A stretch of DNA of 64,000 nt from Lactifluus volemus (lineage: Eukaryota > Basidiomycota > Agaricomycetes > Russulales > Russulaceae), in NCBI GenBank assembly GCA_022376515.1, contig WTXI01000002.1:558001-622000 (forward strand), read 5' to 3'. A program made the translations under genes and the position numbers. This document shows, piece after piece, positions 12,045 to 22,514 of the stretch. Each line of letters opens with the position of its first letter. Position 1 is the first letter of the stretch. Below the pieces are notes generated by a model, which saw nothing but the letters and a program-made list of their open reading frames with translations, searched no databases and was not told the origin of the DNA.

Positions 12045-12270
12045 GGGTCTGGGGGCAATTATTACACTTCTGAGAGAAGAGCAACAACCCGAAACTACTT
12101 AAGAATCGGAAAACTACCGATCTAAAGATGGTGATTTGTGGCTATCCTTCTTTCCGGATGTGTATATGCATTGATGGCTCTGGAAATATATATCGTAATG
12201 CATCCAGGCCAATGGCGGCGGAAAGCTTTGCCCCCGTCCTTTCGAGTCGCCGAAGGCCAACTCTGGCGTG

Positions 12271-13641
12271 ATGACTCTTTCCTTGAAGTTCATCGTCGTA
12301 TTCTCGTATATTCTGCTCTACATACATCCCATTTATTCGCAGGTCAGTGCTCCCAACTGCACAAAGACCGGTTTTGACTGGGTGCGTCCCCTTTATTCCA
12401 TCTTCCCATATCTATGTTACTCACGGATGACAATCTGTTTCCCGCGCCTCCAACACCTCATAGTCGTCTAACTCGCTCGGCCAAAACCCGTGCCTCATTG
12501 CGGCATACCTACTAGCGGCGTGTAACAATGGCAGTCTGTAACATATCTCCCTTGACTACTGGGCTTTATAATCAATCTTATCAACCTGTCTAGGTTTTTC
12601 TATCACTGCCCTGCATTCAGGGAATTCATACACTGGTCCGGATGGTCCAGACAACTCCAATTCATGCAAATGCAATACTGTAGTATATTGCTTGATCAGT
12701 GCCTGTGATGCATGCCAAGGAAACCCCTGGATCTCGTGTGTAACGATCGATTCGTCCTCCATGCCTGTTCATGACTTCAACATATTAATTTAAAATTTCA
12801 GCTGGCCAGAGTGGTCATTTAATTGCACTACCAAAGCGTCCGAAGGAACGTAAGTTACCCAACATTTCTAACCAGCCCAGGCCAGTGAGCTCAAATCCAA
12901 TTTACTTATCAGGTTCCCGGAGGCCATCCCAGCTGGTACGCGGGTACCACACTGGGCGTTTCAGAATTCGATTGTGAGCAGCTCTTGGTGCCTTACTTTC
13001 CTAGCCAAACTGATTTGGTCGTTCTCATAGCCTGGTGGTAACTGGAATCTTTCGATGGCACAGGATGCTAGCGGTGCATACTTCCTTCCACGAACTGCAT
13101 GCTCCATACGTTCTCAACACTGTCACAGATTCCCCGGAAATCACGGGCACTGCTTCTATTTTCCCGATCTCCACCGCCAGCCCGTCTGCCGGTACATCTA
13201 CGTCCACATCCTCCAAGGGGAAATTGGTGATAACGGGAGGCGTCGTCGGTGGCATCGTCGCTGCAAGCTTGATTGGAGGTGTCGTGGCCTGGTTTGTCAT
13301 ACGCCGTCGGCGCACCTGCTCTCATCCGTCTCCTGTAGTTAAGGGAGACAAAAGCAGAGAGATTGGGGAGTCAGCAGAGCCCCGCCCACCTCTCTACATT
13401 CCACTGAAGATCTACGTGAGTCAATATTTGTGTTTTGAGTGTATCATCGAAGAGGAGTACGAGAGCGACTGATGCTATCATTCCAACTGTCTAGGATCCC
13501 TCTGATCCATCTACATACCCTCCACAGACATTGTCATCCACGAATCACACGACGGATCATCATGATAGCAACTCAAGCCAGGGCTCTCAGAGCAACTTGC
13601 AGCCAAACCGGATAGCATATAGTGGCCTACCCGAGATTTGA
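12271..13641 (+). CDS. Receptor-like single-pass membrane protein, copy 3
   Basis: This is a diverged member of the family with the same eight-exon layout. The first ATG in frame (12271) begins a signal peptide ending near YSQ. The ectodomain keeps APNC, NPCLIAAYL, SCKCNTVV, SACDACQG and FNCTT, and the stalk is rich in Ser/Thr. The transmembrane segment is GGVVGGIVAASLIGGVVAWF, followed by VIRRRR, and the cytoplasmic tail ends SGLPEI. All exons are open and introns have GT-AG ends. Cysteine spacing is kept while surface residues change, which argues for a functional ectodomain. Ligand and pathway are unknown. Confidence 0.78.
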
Positions 13642-14322
13642 GAGATTGACATTCGCATTCCCTCCTAACATGCTGTCTCTCCAACATCTATCTGGAACTT
13701 GGGCAAATTTCCAGCCTAATATTTTCGACCTTGTTCTATACAATGCTATTTAGCTTGCTGGTCATTGCGCCTGGACTTTCGCTCTTGACAAATAAACTTC
13801 TGTGGTAGTTTGCTGCTGGTGACCCAACGAGAATATGACCTACTGAAAGCGCGCAAATTCGTCACATCTGGGCCTGGCAGCATAGAACTGGGGCGATCTT
13901 AAGGAATTTGGGAGACTGCCAGGCTGGTGACTAGTAATCAGCGCAACGTACTACAGAAGTTCTCTCTGTTGAAGAGAGTGATCTAGCGATACGCAACCCA
14001 CTCGATCTGTCGCTTCAAGAGCAACACTGACTCGGACGTAGATGCTCTCACAGCGGGATCCTCCGACGGAGCTGGCAGGTCACGGTCACGTGTAGATTTA
14101 TTTGGATTTACTTTGGAATATAAACAAAGTTTCAAGATATTACTGTATCGATTTGCAACTAGCTGCGAGGCCTCTTCTTTTCCCGCAGCTGTATTCAGGT
14201 TGTTTATTATTAGTGTTTCAAGTTCTTTTGTAGCACACGTGTTGTGCAGCTCGGTTGGCCAACGGTTACTGGCGCTGGCGCAATGGAAGTCTCGGGCCGC
14301 CTCGCCGTTTGCTATCGTTTGA

Positions 14323-14400
14323 CCGAGCCTCGGATGCTTCGCACCTGGTCCTGGCCCATGAGACGTGGCTATAATCAACCGCAGAACTGCTTGCGAACTC
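14323..14400 (+). promoter_or_regulatory. Shared upstream block of the membrane-protein family, copy 4
   Basis: CCGAGCCTCGG followed by ATGCTTCGC is at 14323-14342, and CATGAGACGTGG...CAACCGCAG follows. The distance to the ATG is about 420 bp. The palindrome is exact in all four copies. Confidence 0.45.
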
Positions 14401-14759
14401 TACGTTTCAATGGACATACAACACGAGTTTGGGTTTATTCATCCCGAAAGGCTCTCAAACTTACTCCGTTACTCCGACAGACACAACTTGAGGCAATTTG
14501 CCTCATAACTCGAAAAGAGCTGCAGTGGTAGCTCCCTCAAGCTATGAGGCCAATTCTTATTCTTCTGAGCGAAAGTTAAACAACCCGAAACAACTCGACG
14601 ATTGGAGAACTTCCGAGCTAAAGATGGCGAAATCATGACGTCTTCTTTCTTCTGACTGGACTGTGATGGCTCTAGAAATATAAAACGTACTAATGTATTG
14701 CGGCTCATGGCAGTGGAAGGCTTTCTCCCTCATCCCTTCGAGTTATCAACTTTGGTGCA

Positions 14760-16045
14760 ATGGTTCTCTCCTTCATCGTCACCTTCTCGTATATTCTACT
14801 CTTCGTAGGTTCTATTTACGTTTGTGCACAGGTCAGTGCCCCCAACTGCACAAACGCCAGTCTTGACTGGGTGCGTCCCTTTGGACCATCTTTGCTTCAT
14901 ATCGATGACGCCTGTTCCCCACACCCTTGGTGCCACTTACAGTCGTTTAACTCGCTCGATCAAAATCCGTGTCTCGTTGCGGCATACCTACTAGCCGTGT
15001 GTAGCAGTGGCAGTGAGTACATATCATAGCTCCCTGGTCACAGGCTTTGCAATGAATTGAATCTTATCAACTATCTAGGGTATGTTATGTCTGCCCTTCT
15101 TCTAGGGGAGTCATACGAAGGCCCGGGTGGTCCAGTCGTTTCCAATTTATGCCAGTGCAATACCGTAGTATATTGCTTGATCAGTGCCTGTGATGCGTGC
15201 CAAGGAGGCTCTTGGACCAAGTATGTTGATTCGTTTCAAGTTCGCGTTCATGGACTATGGTGTTTAATATATTGATTGAACATTCAGATGGTCTGAGTGG
15301 TCACTCAATTGCGATACCAAAGCAGCTCAGGGAACGTAGGTAGCAGTACATTTTTAATCACCCTGTGAGCTCAAAGTCAAGTTACTTGTCAGGTTCCCGG
15401 AAGCCATCCCACTCGGTACACGGATACCAAACTGGGCGTACATCAATCCGGTTGTAAGTATCTCTTACTGTCCTGGCCAAACTGATCAAGTCATCATCCT
15501 CGCAGCCTGGTGATAATTGGAATCTTTCAACGGCGCAGATTGCCGCCAGTGCCAGTGCGTAGTTCCGTCCACGAACTGCATGTACCATGCATTCTCAAGA
15601 ATGTCACAGATTCCCCGGAAGTCACGGGCACTGCCTCTCTTGTCTCGACCTCGACCACGGCGAACCCGTCTACCGGAACGCCTACCTCCACGTCATCCTC
15701 CAAGAACAAAATGAGGATAGGCGCGATCGCAGTAGGCGTTCTCGGCGGTATCATCACGGCAGGCTCGATTGCAGCTGTCGTGGCCTGGCTCGTGATCCGC
15801 CGTCGGCGCACCCATCCTGTTCCATCTCCAATTAAGGAAGAGAAAACCGGAGAGATGGAGGAGCAGCCAACAGAGCCCTACCACTTTGGCACGCGCCAGC
15901 GGATTTACGTGAGTCAATATTCTCTTTTTTTTGAGTACATCATCATCCGTAGAGGCGTACGAGTCGGAGAGCGACTGATACGATCATTGCGGCTGTCTAG
16001 GACCCTTCTGATCCATCTACCCACCCGAGTCCGCGGGCACTGTAA
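14760..16045 (+). CDS. Receptor-like single-pass membrane protein, copy 4 (shortened tail)
   Basis: Eight exons follow the family layout. The signal peptide (MVLSFIVTFSYILLFVGSIY), the ectodomain with CLVAAYL, LCQCNTVV and SACDACQG, the Thr/Ser stalk, a transmembrane helix with the WLVIRRRR flank, and an acidic juxtamembrane tail are all present. In exon 8 the frame meets a TAA at 16043-16045 after only 14 codons. The C-terminal conserved part (ending SGLPE in the other copies) is therefore not translated, although related nucleotides persist up to about 16100. Either the tail has been shortened or this copy is decaying. The rest of the frame is intact. Confidence 0.72.
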
Positions 16046-19021
16046 CAGACTGTCGCACCAGGGCTTTTCGAGTGGCATAACGCAACCTACCCGAGATTAG
16101 AGAAGTCGTCATACGGACTCCCTCCCGTTCTTCCGTTTCTCCAACATCTATTACAAGTTTGCTGCGGCGTGATCGTTTTTGACTTTGTACTACACAATGT
16201 TATGCTATACTGGCCATTGTGCCTGGACTTTTGCTCTTCGCAAATATAATGCCAGTGTGAACTTCTGGGGTAGTTTGCTGACCCGACGAGAATATGACCC
16301 ACGGGAAACGCGCAAATTCTTCATATTTGGTACCATAGAACTGAGCAATCGTCCGTGATATTATGCTTAAATTCATGAAAACATTGCCAGTGACATCAGC
16401 CTGAGGAAATTAACAAGTGATCTTTTGCGCCTCTCGAACAGGATCTTTCTGTTGAGAAGGCGGTGATATCGTCTACTCACGGAGCAGTCGGTAATAAAAT
16501 CTCATCACCGTTACAATACTGTAAACCCTAAAAGTTCAATCGAATAACTTTTATCACCTCGCTGTAATGGTCGTCTTTTCTCACCTCGGACTGTTGCAGT
16601 TTCTCTGTTCCCGACGTATTTCCACTGTCTCCGACTGACTCACCCAATGATTTGGCTACTATTTTCCTCTACATAGCAGCACCGTTACGAGATCGAGACC
16701 TCTCGCATGCCAGTGGGATCAGTCTTCCAATGCTGTCGGACGGTCGCTTTCCTCTTTTCGAGGATATCAGTAAACGCACTCAGTACTCCCACTATGGCAT
16801 TCTTACTTGTACTATGATGAACTGCGAGAACATTGAGAACTATCAGCCTGACCCTGCCACATCAGGAAAAATCCCACTTGCTAAATCCATTTAGCACCAA
16901 CCTTCTAATGGCCTCCTAAAGTGTCATAAAACGCGCTAAGCCCATTGACACTTGCGGTGGCTAGCAAGGTAGAATGAACACGAGCGAAATTCCATGAGGG
17001 CGGCCAATTGGTGATCCCCAGAAAACGACAGAATCATCAAGCCCTTCTCGATGAGTTCGAAACCTTCAGACCGTTGTCCTCAAGATAATAATAAGAATGC
17101 TTCGAAGTCGTGATCAGGAAGCTCTACTAACAATGTCGACCACATGGATGACGTTCTTCTGCACCCCAGGTAAGGCAAATTTCCGCGATTTTGTCTGTGT
17201 AGATGATGACATCCGTAGCGTGGAAAGTACAGTAGTAGGGAGAACACTAACCCCTGTTAGAGAGAAACTGCCAGCACGAATTGCGGAGACATGTTGTTCC
17301 TAATGTCCCTGTTGTTAGTCCCACCTCGTTTCTCCTGCCATAGCAGATATCAGTTCCACTGTGGTCGCGCATCACATGCAACGTCACGTCATTAGTTGTC
17401 TCTATTCCTGGATGAGGAAATCAAACGGAGCGGGCCAATATAGGAAATTCAGAGCACGAGGCATAGAGGAAGAAAGAGGGAAATGTGAAACGGGGAGGGG
17501 CCGTGAATGATAATCAATTCTTGCATTACTATCCTCTCCTTGAGTGAATCTGGTGGAGCCCGCTCAAGCGATCAGCGCAATCAGCACTCGATCTCTCCAA
17601 CGGATAGGGCCGAGAAGAGCTGTCAACTAGATCATCGTCGATATCACCGCGACTCAATTGTCTCTCTGATTATCAACATTTATCTCTCCACGTGTCGTTT
17701 CTGCATTCTAATGAGTATTCGGGTCGCTTATCAGATGCGAAGACGTAAAAGAGAATGTCTCCCAGTTACCAGCCCACTCGTCTCTCCAGAATGATGATGT
17801 GTAACCCGGGTTCGATCGTACTGGTTGATGCCAATACAGACACTGGCGCGATTAAGGCCGAGTTCGCAGGCCTCGGCAGAAGAAAAGGCAGAAGTGCGGA
17901 TGAATGAGAAGATACGACTACAGCGAGGGGCGCAGGATGCTATACGCCTCAAGGTTATACAGAACATAGAAAGAGAGGGGACATCCCCGATGGGGCTCGT
18001 GCGCACTAACATGAGATGTAGATAAGAACAAAGTTCCCACTGCATCTCATTTGTCTGACGCGGAATTTCCCGAACGGCGACCGTTTTCAACCATCTCACA
18101 CGTGATAGCTGACTTGATGAGGAAACGCGAAACCACGTTGAAAGCCAGTTCATACAGCCCTGACCAGCTGCGGGACATCGGACGCCACAGAAATATAAGA
18201 CTCGGATAAAGCAGGCGAAGAACAGTCTTCTTCATGATTTATCGGTGTTGCGGAGAGAGATTATGACCGCTTAAGATAATACCTTGGAACAGCGAGGGAT
18301 AACGGATTACACCACGATGATATCTCCGCGCTTTACCCTCTGACATCGGCAACAAGGAGGCGCAGCGTATGTACTTGTGTGACCTTCTCCGGAACCGTAT
18401 TATCAAATGCTACGCCTATGGAAAAGCGATAACACTTCCGCGGCGAACAGAAAATTTACCTCGGGTAAACTGTGTAGCTTATAGGACACCGCTCAGTGGT
18501 GTACTATGCATTGGACCTTGTTGAGTTTCGTCGTCGTCATCGCTATCATCGCCGAGCTCGTCCGGCAAAGCTGTACCGGCGCGATCAGGATGAGACGCAC
18601 TGGTAATAGCTGAAAGAGGAGGGCAATGGCTGGTGGGGCTGTGAACCATAGTAGACCCATGACCACGGTGTAAAAGCGGAAATGTAAGTGGCTACTAACA
18701 AGGAATGCGGCATGACCGATCAAGCGAAGGCATCGCAATATGAGACTGCGTGGAGTTACGCGGCAAGGTGCATCGGTGGGCCTCGGCTGCTGTGAGCAAC
18801 CGCCGCGGCATGATCAATTCCTCCGTATAGAGCACTGGTCGCGGTCACGGTCCATCGATGCGCAGTCCGATCACCCTACTCGGTAGGAGGAGTCGCGCAA
18901 TCCCCTAACTGCATTCACTTACCGACATGAGCCTGACAGGTGGGCAAATCACATGATTGATCGCACTCATCATCTGATCTCACACGACGCGACCTTCTTC
19001 GCATTTACAGCAGTCTCACAA
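16046..19021. other. 3-kb stretch without a supported gene
   Basis: Scattered frames of 60-140 codons occur but none forms a convincing gene. The best candidate is a minus-strand frame near 18479-18711 that could be a last exon with an acidic DDSDDDDE run, but I cannot connect it to upstream exons. The beginning still contains downstream sequence of membrane-protein copy 4. Confidence 0.35.
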
Positions 19022-19997
19022 ATGCCAAGTGAAAAGGTCACCTCCTGTAAGTTCAAATGACACCCTTAAAAATGGCACTAACAAGTCCAGCAGCTGTTTC
19101 ACGGTCTAAGGGTGCATCGGCACCACAGCCATCAACAAAAAGCCAAGACGATGAAATTGCCAGTAACGACATCAATGACGGGGAGGATGACGATATGTCA
19201 GTCTGTTTGGTCCCTTTTATTTATGGTTTTGACGGGACCTTTCTTTCAGCGACAGCGTCGAATATTTGCTTGCGCTCCAGCAGATTCGTCGTAAGTGTGA
19301 CAATGGGAAGGAGGGGATTACGGCACATTGATCAACCCAATAGAAAAAGCTCACCAGGCGTCGCGAGCCAGCTCGAAACGAGATTTCAAGGCGTTGGCTG
19401 CCGAGTTCCGTGGGCATGCCACTGCAATTGTTGACGAGATGAGCGCATATATGCGCGTATCTTGGTACCATGACACGTACATCCGAGTTGACACGAAACA
19501 TTTTAGAGACGAATTAGAGGTGGACACCCTGAAGATGCAAGGTACAGAATGTATCAGCACAGAAGGTTTCGTTACTGCTGCACGAGAGTGGAACATTCAG
19601 CGGGTAAGCATTCTATCGAACGTATGTGCAGCTCAATTACATCAGAACTGTCAACAGAGCATGGTCAAGGAGGGGAGGGCAATCGACTTTAGCGATATCC
19701 AGCGAGAGGAGGAAGTGAACGAGGTCAGTAAACTAAGTAAGTCATCAGCCAATGTGGGGACAGAGCTCCTATCAACTACACGTGCTTATGAGTGACAGTT
19801 GAAGGTACCGACATGAAGCACGCTCGCGCCCGGCGCAGGCTGCTGCGGAAAGTGAAGGTGGACCTTGAAGAAATTTGGAAACAGGGAAAGGTAAAAGTCT
19901 GCCAGACGGAATGGATTACTGAATATTAAAATTGAAACAGATTGTGGCCGATGCAAAAGAGATGATAAAGCGGTACAAGAAGGTTCTCCGAGGTTAA
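19022..19997 (+). CDS. Small helical protein of unknown function
   Basis: Seven exons (19022-19046, 19091-19196, 19250-19290, 19344-19603, 19646-19736, 19799-19890, 19941-19997) join in frame to 223 residues. All introns are 42-62 nt with GT-AG ends, and the first has a clear ACTAAC branch point. The protein has a polar N terminus with an acidic DGEDDD run, a helical middle (EYLLALQQIRQKAHQASR), and a basic C terminus (KHARARRRLLRKVKVDLEEI) ending KRYKKVLRG. No known domain is recognised. The first exon codes only eight residues, so a start at 19057 inside the first intron is an alternative. The consistent phase across six introns is the main evidence that it is real. Confidence 0.6.
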
Positions 19998-20173
19998 ATA
20001 ACAGTAAATAAATAAATGAAAATAAATAAAATTGATTGGTCGTCGTCAAGGGCCGAGTTTATTTGAGTTCGCTTTGGCCCGTGACACCGGGTTTAGAGAT
20101 CAGCTCAAGTCAGACACACTCCAACGCCCGCGAAGGTTCCCTCTCACTCTTTCCTTTCTCCTTTCCTTCTCGA

Positions 20174-21770
20174 ATGGCCCACTCAGATTCAAAACTTCTC
20201 TTCTGGAGTCAAAAATCCCTTCAAAATTCCATACATTTCCTCCCCGTCAATGATAAACTTCGTTCCGAGCAACCTTCCCCTCCCCCTACAACCGTCGCTC
20301 CCTCCCTCTTTGGCCTACCACTAAAGTACATGTCGTACGTCTTTTTTTTCCCCCTCTTCTTTCAACCCCTTCTTAAATACTCTTCCCTCTTTCAAGTTTG
20401 GTCACCCTAGCAGTTCAGAATGCTACTCTTTCCCTGCTCATGCACTATTCCCGGGTGTCCATGCCCCCCTCCCGAGCATACTCCGCAGCCTCCGCAGTAC
20501 TTGCCACAGAGCTCCTCAAGGGCCTCATATCACTAGTGATCGCTTTGATTCGGGTGCGCCCAAGTGCGCCCCAGCATAACTTTGCCCTTCCTTCACCCCT
20601 CTCGCATCCTTTGGCAAGTTCTCCGCTCAATCCAAAAGTCTTTTTGGAACGGTGTAGAATCGTTGGAAAGGAGGTATTCCGACCCGATTGCTGGAAGCTG
20701 TCCATCCCTGCCATACTTTACGGTAAGTTTTGCGCCCATCATACTTTCATGCTAGTCTTTGACACATCTTCCCGCGTGCAGTCATTCAGAATAATCTTCA
20801 GTTTGTTGCCGCCTCTAATCTAGAAGCCGCTACCTTTCAAGTCACCTACCAAATGAAAATCCTTACCACGGCCGCTTTTTCCGTCATCCTCCTCCGTCGT
20901 AAGATTACCCCCCTCAAGTGGTTGGCCCTATTCTTCCTCGCTCTTGGCGTCGGTATCGTCCAAATCCAGTCCAGCGTTGCCAAAAGCCCGTCGGGTGGTG
21001 CGTCATCTGCCGACGTTCATACCATGATCCCGTTCAAGGGCTTTCTTGCCGTTGTCGCTGCTTGCTTTACGTCTGGTCTGGCAGGAGTATATTTCGAAAT
21101 GGTGCTCAAGAATTCGACAGCTGATCTCTGGGTGCGCAACGTGCAGCTGTCACTCTTTTCGCTTCTTCCGGCGCTTGTTCCTATCATTATGGCGCCCTCA
21201 CCTTCCCCTGGCACCCCCGCCCATAGCGTCCCTTCACTCACGCACCTATTCGCAAATTTCACTCCGTGGGCTTGGGCGACCGTTCTCACCCAAGTCCTTG
21301 GTGGGCTCATCACCGCCCTCGTAATCAAGTACGCCGACAATATTATGAAGGGTTTCGCAACCTCGCTCTCAATTGTGATTTCCTTTCTCGCCTCCGTTGG
21401 GCTTTTCCATTTTCGTATCACGGGTTCCTTTATCGTCGGCGCGAGCGTTGTCCTTACTGCTACGTGGCTTTATTCTCAACCGGACTGCAAGCAACGTGGT
21501 TCCTGCGCGACTCCCTTCAAGTTCCTTCGTGCGCGTCGGAGCTCTAATGCCCCTCCGCCCGTGAGTCCAGTGCCAACGCGCCCGTTACCCACCCCGATCA
21601 ACCCAAGCCTCGCACCTTCACTTGGTCGTCGTACCCCCATTGCCACCCCTTACTCATCTCCTACAACACCCGCACCCCCGGTTGCTGCGGGTCTCGCCCT
21701 CGCATCCATGCGTTCACATAGCATGCCCTCAATCCTACTCCCCGCCGCCAGTTCAGAGCCTCCAGTGTAG
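20174..21770 (+). CDS. Golgi nucleotide-sugar transporter (UDP-galactose transporter type, SLC35A family)
   Basis: Three exons (20174-20334, 20397-20722, 20782-21770) encode 491 residues. The core carries SLC35A family motifs: LKYMSLVTLAVQNA, ELLKGLISL, QFVAASNLEAATFQVTYQMKILTTA, and the later SGLAGVYFEMVLK and KYADNIMKGFATS segments, with about ten hydrophobic helices. Such proteins exchange nucleotide sugars for the nucleoside monophosphate across the Golgi membrane, and the closest named relatives are UDP-galactose transporters such as fission yeast Gms1. The exact sugar is not certain. The C terminus has a long Pro/Ser/Thr-rich tail of about 100 residues. The sequence before the start is strongly CT-rich, a common fungal promoter feature. 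Confidence 0.9.
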
Positions 21771-22514
21771 TGGACTATTTCACCCTTGCCTAGATTTTTA
21801 TCAATCACATTTATTTTTTTGCGGCGCTCGTAGTAGCGTCGGTACCGCATCTTTGCTCGACTCACCACCTGACGAAGGGGTCACACACTAACCCTACTTG
21901 CACGACGTTGAACATGGACTTACGCACGACCTACGACACTACGCTTCGCCGATCGGGTCTTGCGTCTTTCTTCACCTTTTTCGCTTGCCCTCTTGCCTCT
22001 TTTAATTTTACCTTTGGACTTTGCATTACTAAGCTCTCTTCATCTGTCCATAATCACGCAATCAGAGACGCTCCCCCTTCTCACACTTTTGACCGAGAAC
22101 TTTTGGATTTTCTGAACCCTTTTCATAGACATTTTCTGTCTAATTCTCGATACCACAGCGTACGCTTCGCTTATACCGGCATCATCATCCCTACGTACAT
22201 TTTCATTTCCATTTCATGGACTTTTCTTGTGATTTCTTTTTTACAAGAACAGTGCATCACTTGGAGGATAGTGTTTTTTTGTTGTGTTTACTTAAAGACT
22301 CCCGCTATGACAGGACAATATTAGACGGTAAAGGATGGACACTCTGATGCGGTAGGTCGCGTTCGCAGAGCTTGCACTGCGTGCCCTATGTGCCAGAGTT
22401 ACTTGTATGGAATGCCTGCGGAAGGTTGGGTCAGCCATTTCGTTAAAAAAGGACGCCACCGGGATGTCGCCAACAAGACTCACCGTTTTGCAGCTACATT
22501 CGCCAAGAGTAGCA
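21771..22514. other. Convergent 3' region between transporter and STT4
   Basis: The stretch lies between two genes that end towards each other. A long frame on the plus strand is T-rich and hydrophobic, lacks any domain and is probably 3' untranslated sequence. Confidence 0.4.

Noticed and set aside
17800..17830. GGGTTCGATC resembling a tRNA T-loop
   Set aside because: The flanking bases do not form a T-stem, and no acceptor or anticodon stem could be found upstream.
17731..18153. 140-codon minus-strand frame
   Set aside because: The plus strand has an equally plausible frame here and neither shows a family motif.
18479..18711. Minus-strand frame with an acidic DDSDDDDE run that could be the last exon of a gene
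   Set aside because: No upstream exons could be joined in frame, and the overlapping frame encodes hydrophobic sequence, so coding cannot be shown.
21908..22324. 138-codon plus-strand frame rich in Phe and Ser after the transporter gene
   Set aside because: T-rich sequence between two convergent genes; best explained as 3' untranslated DNA.
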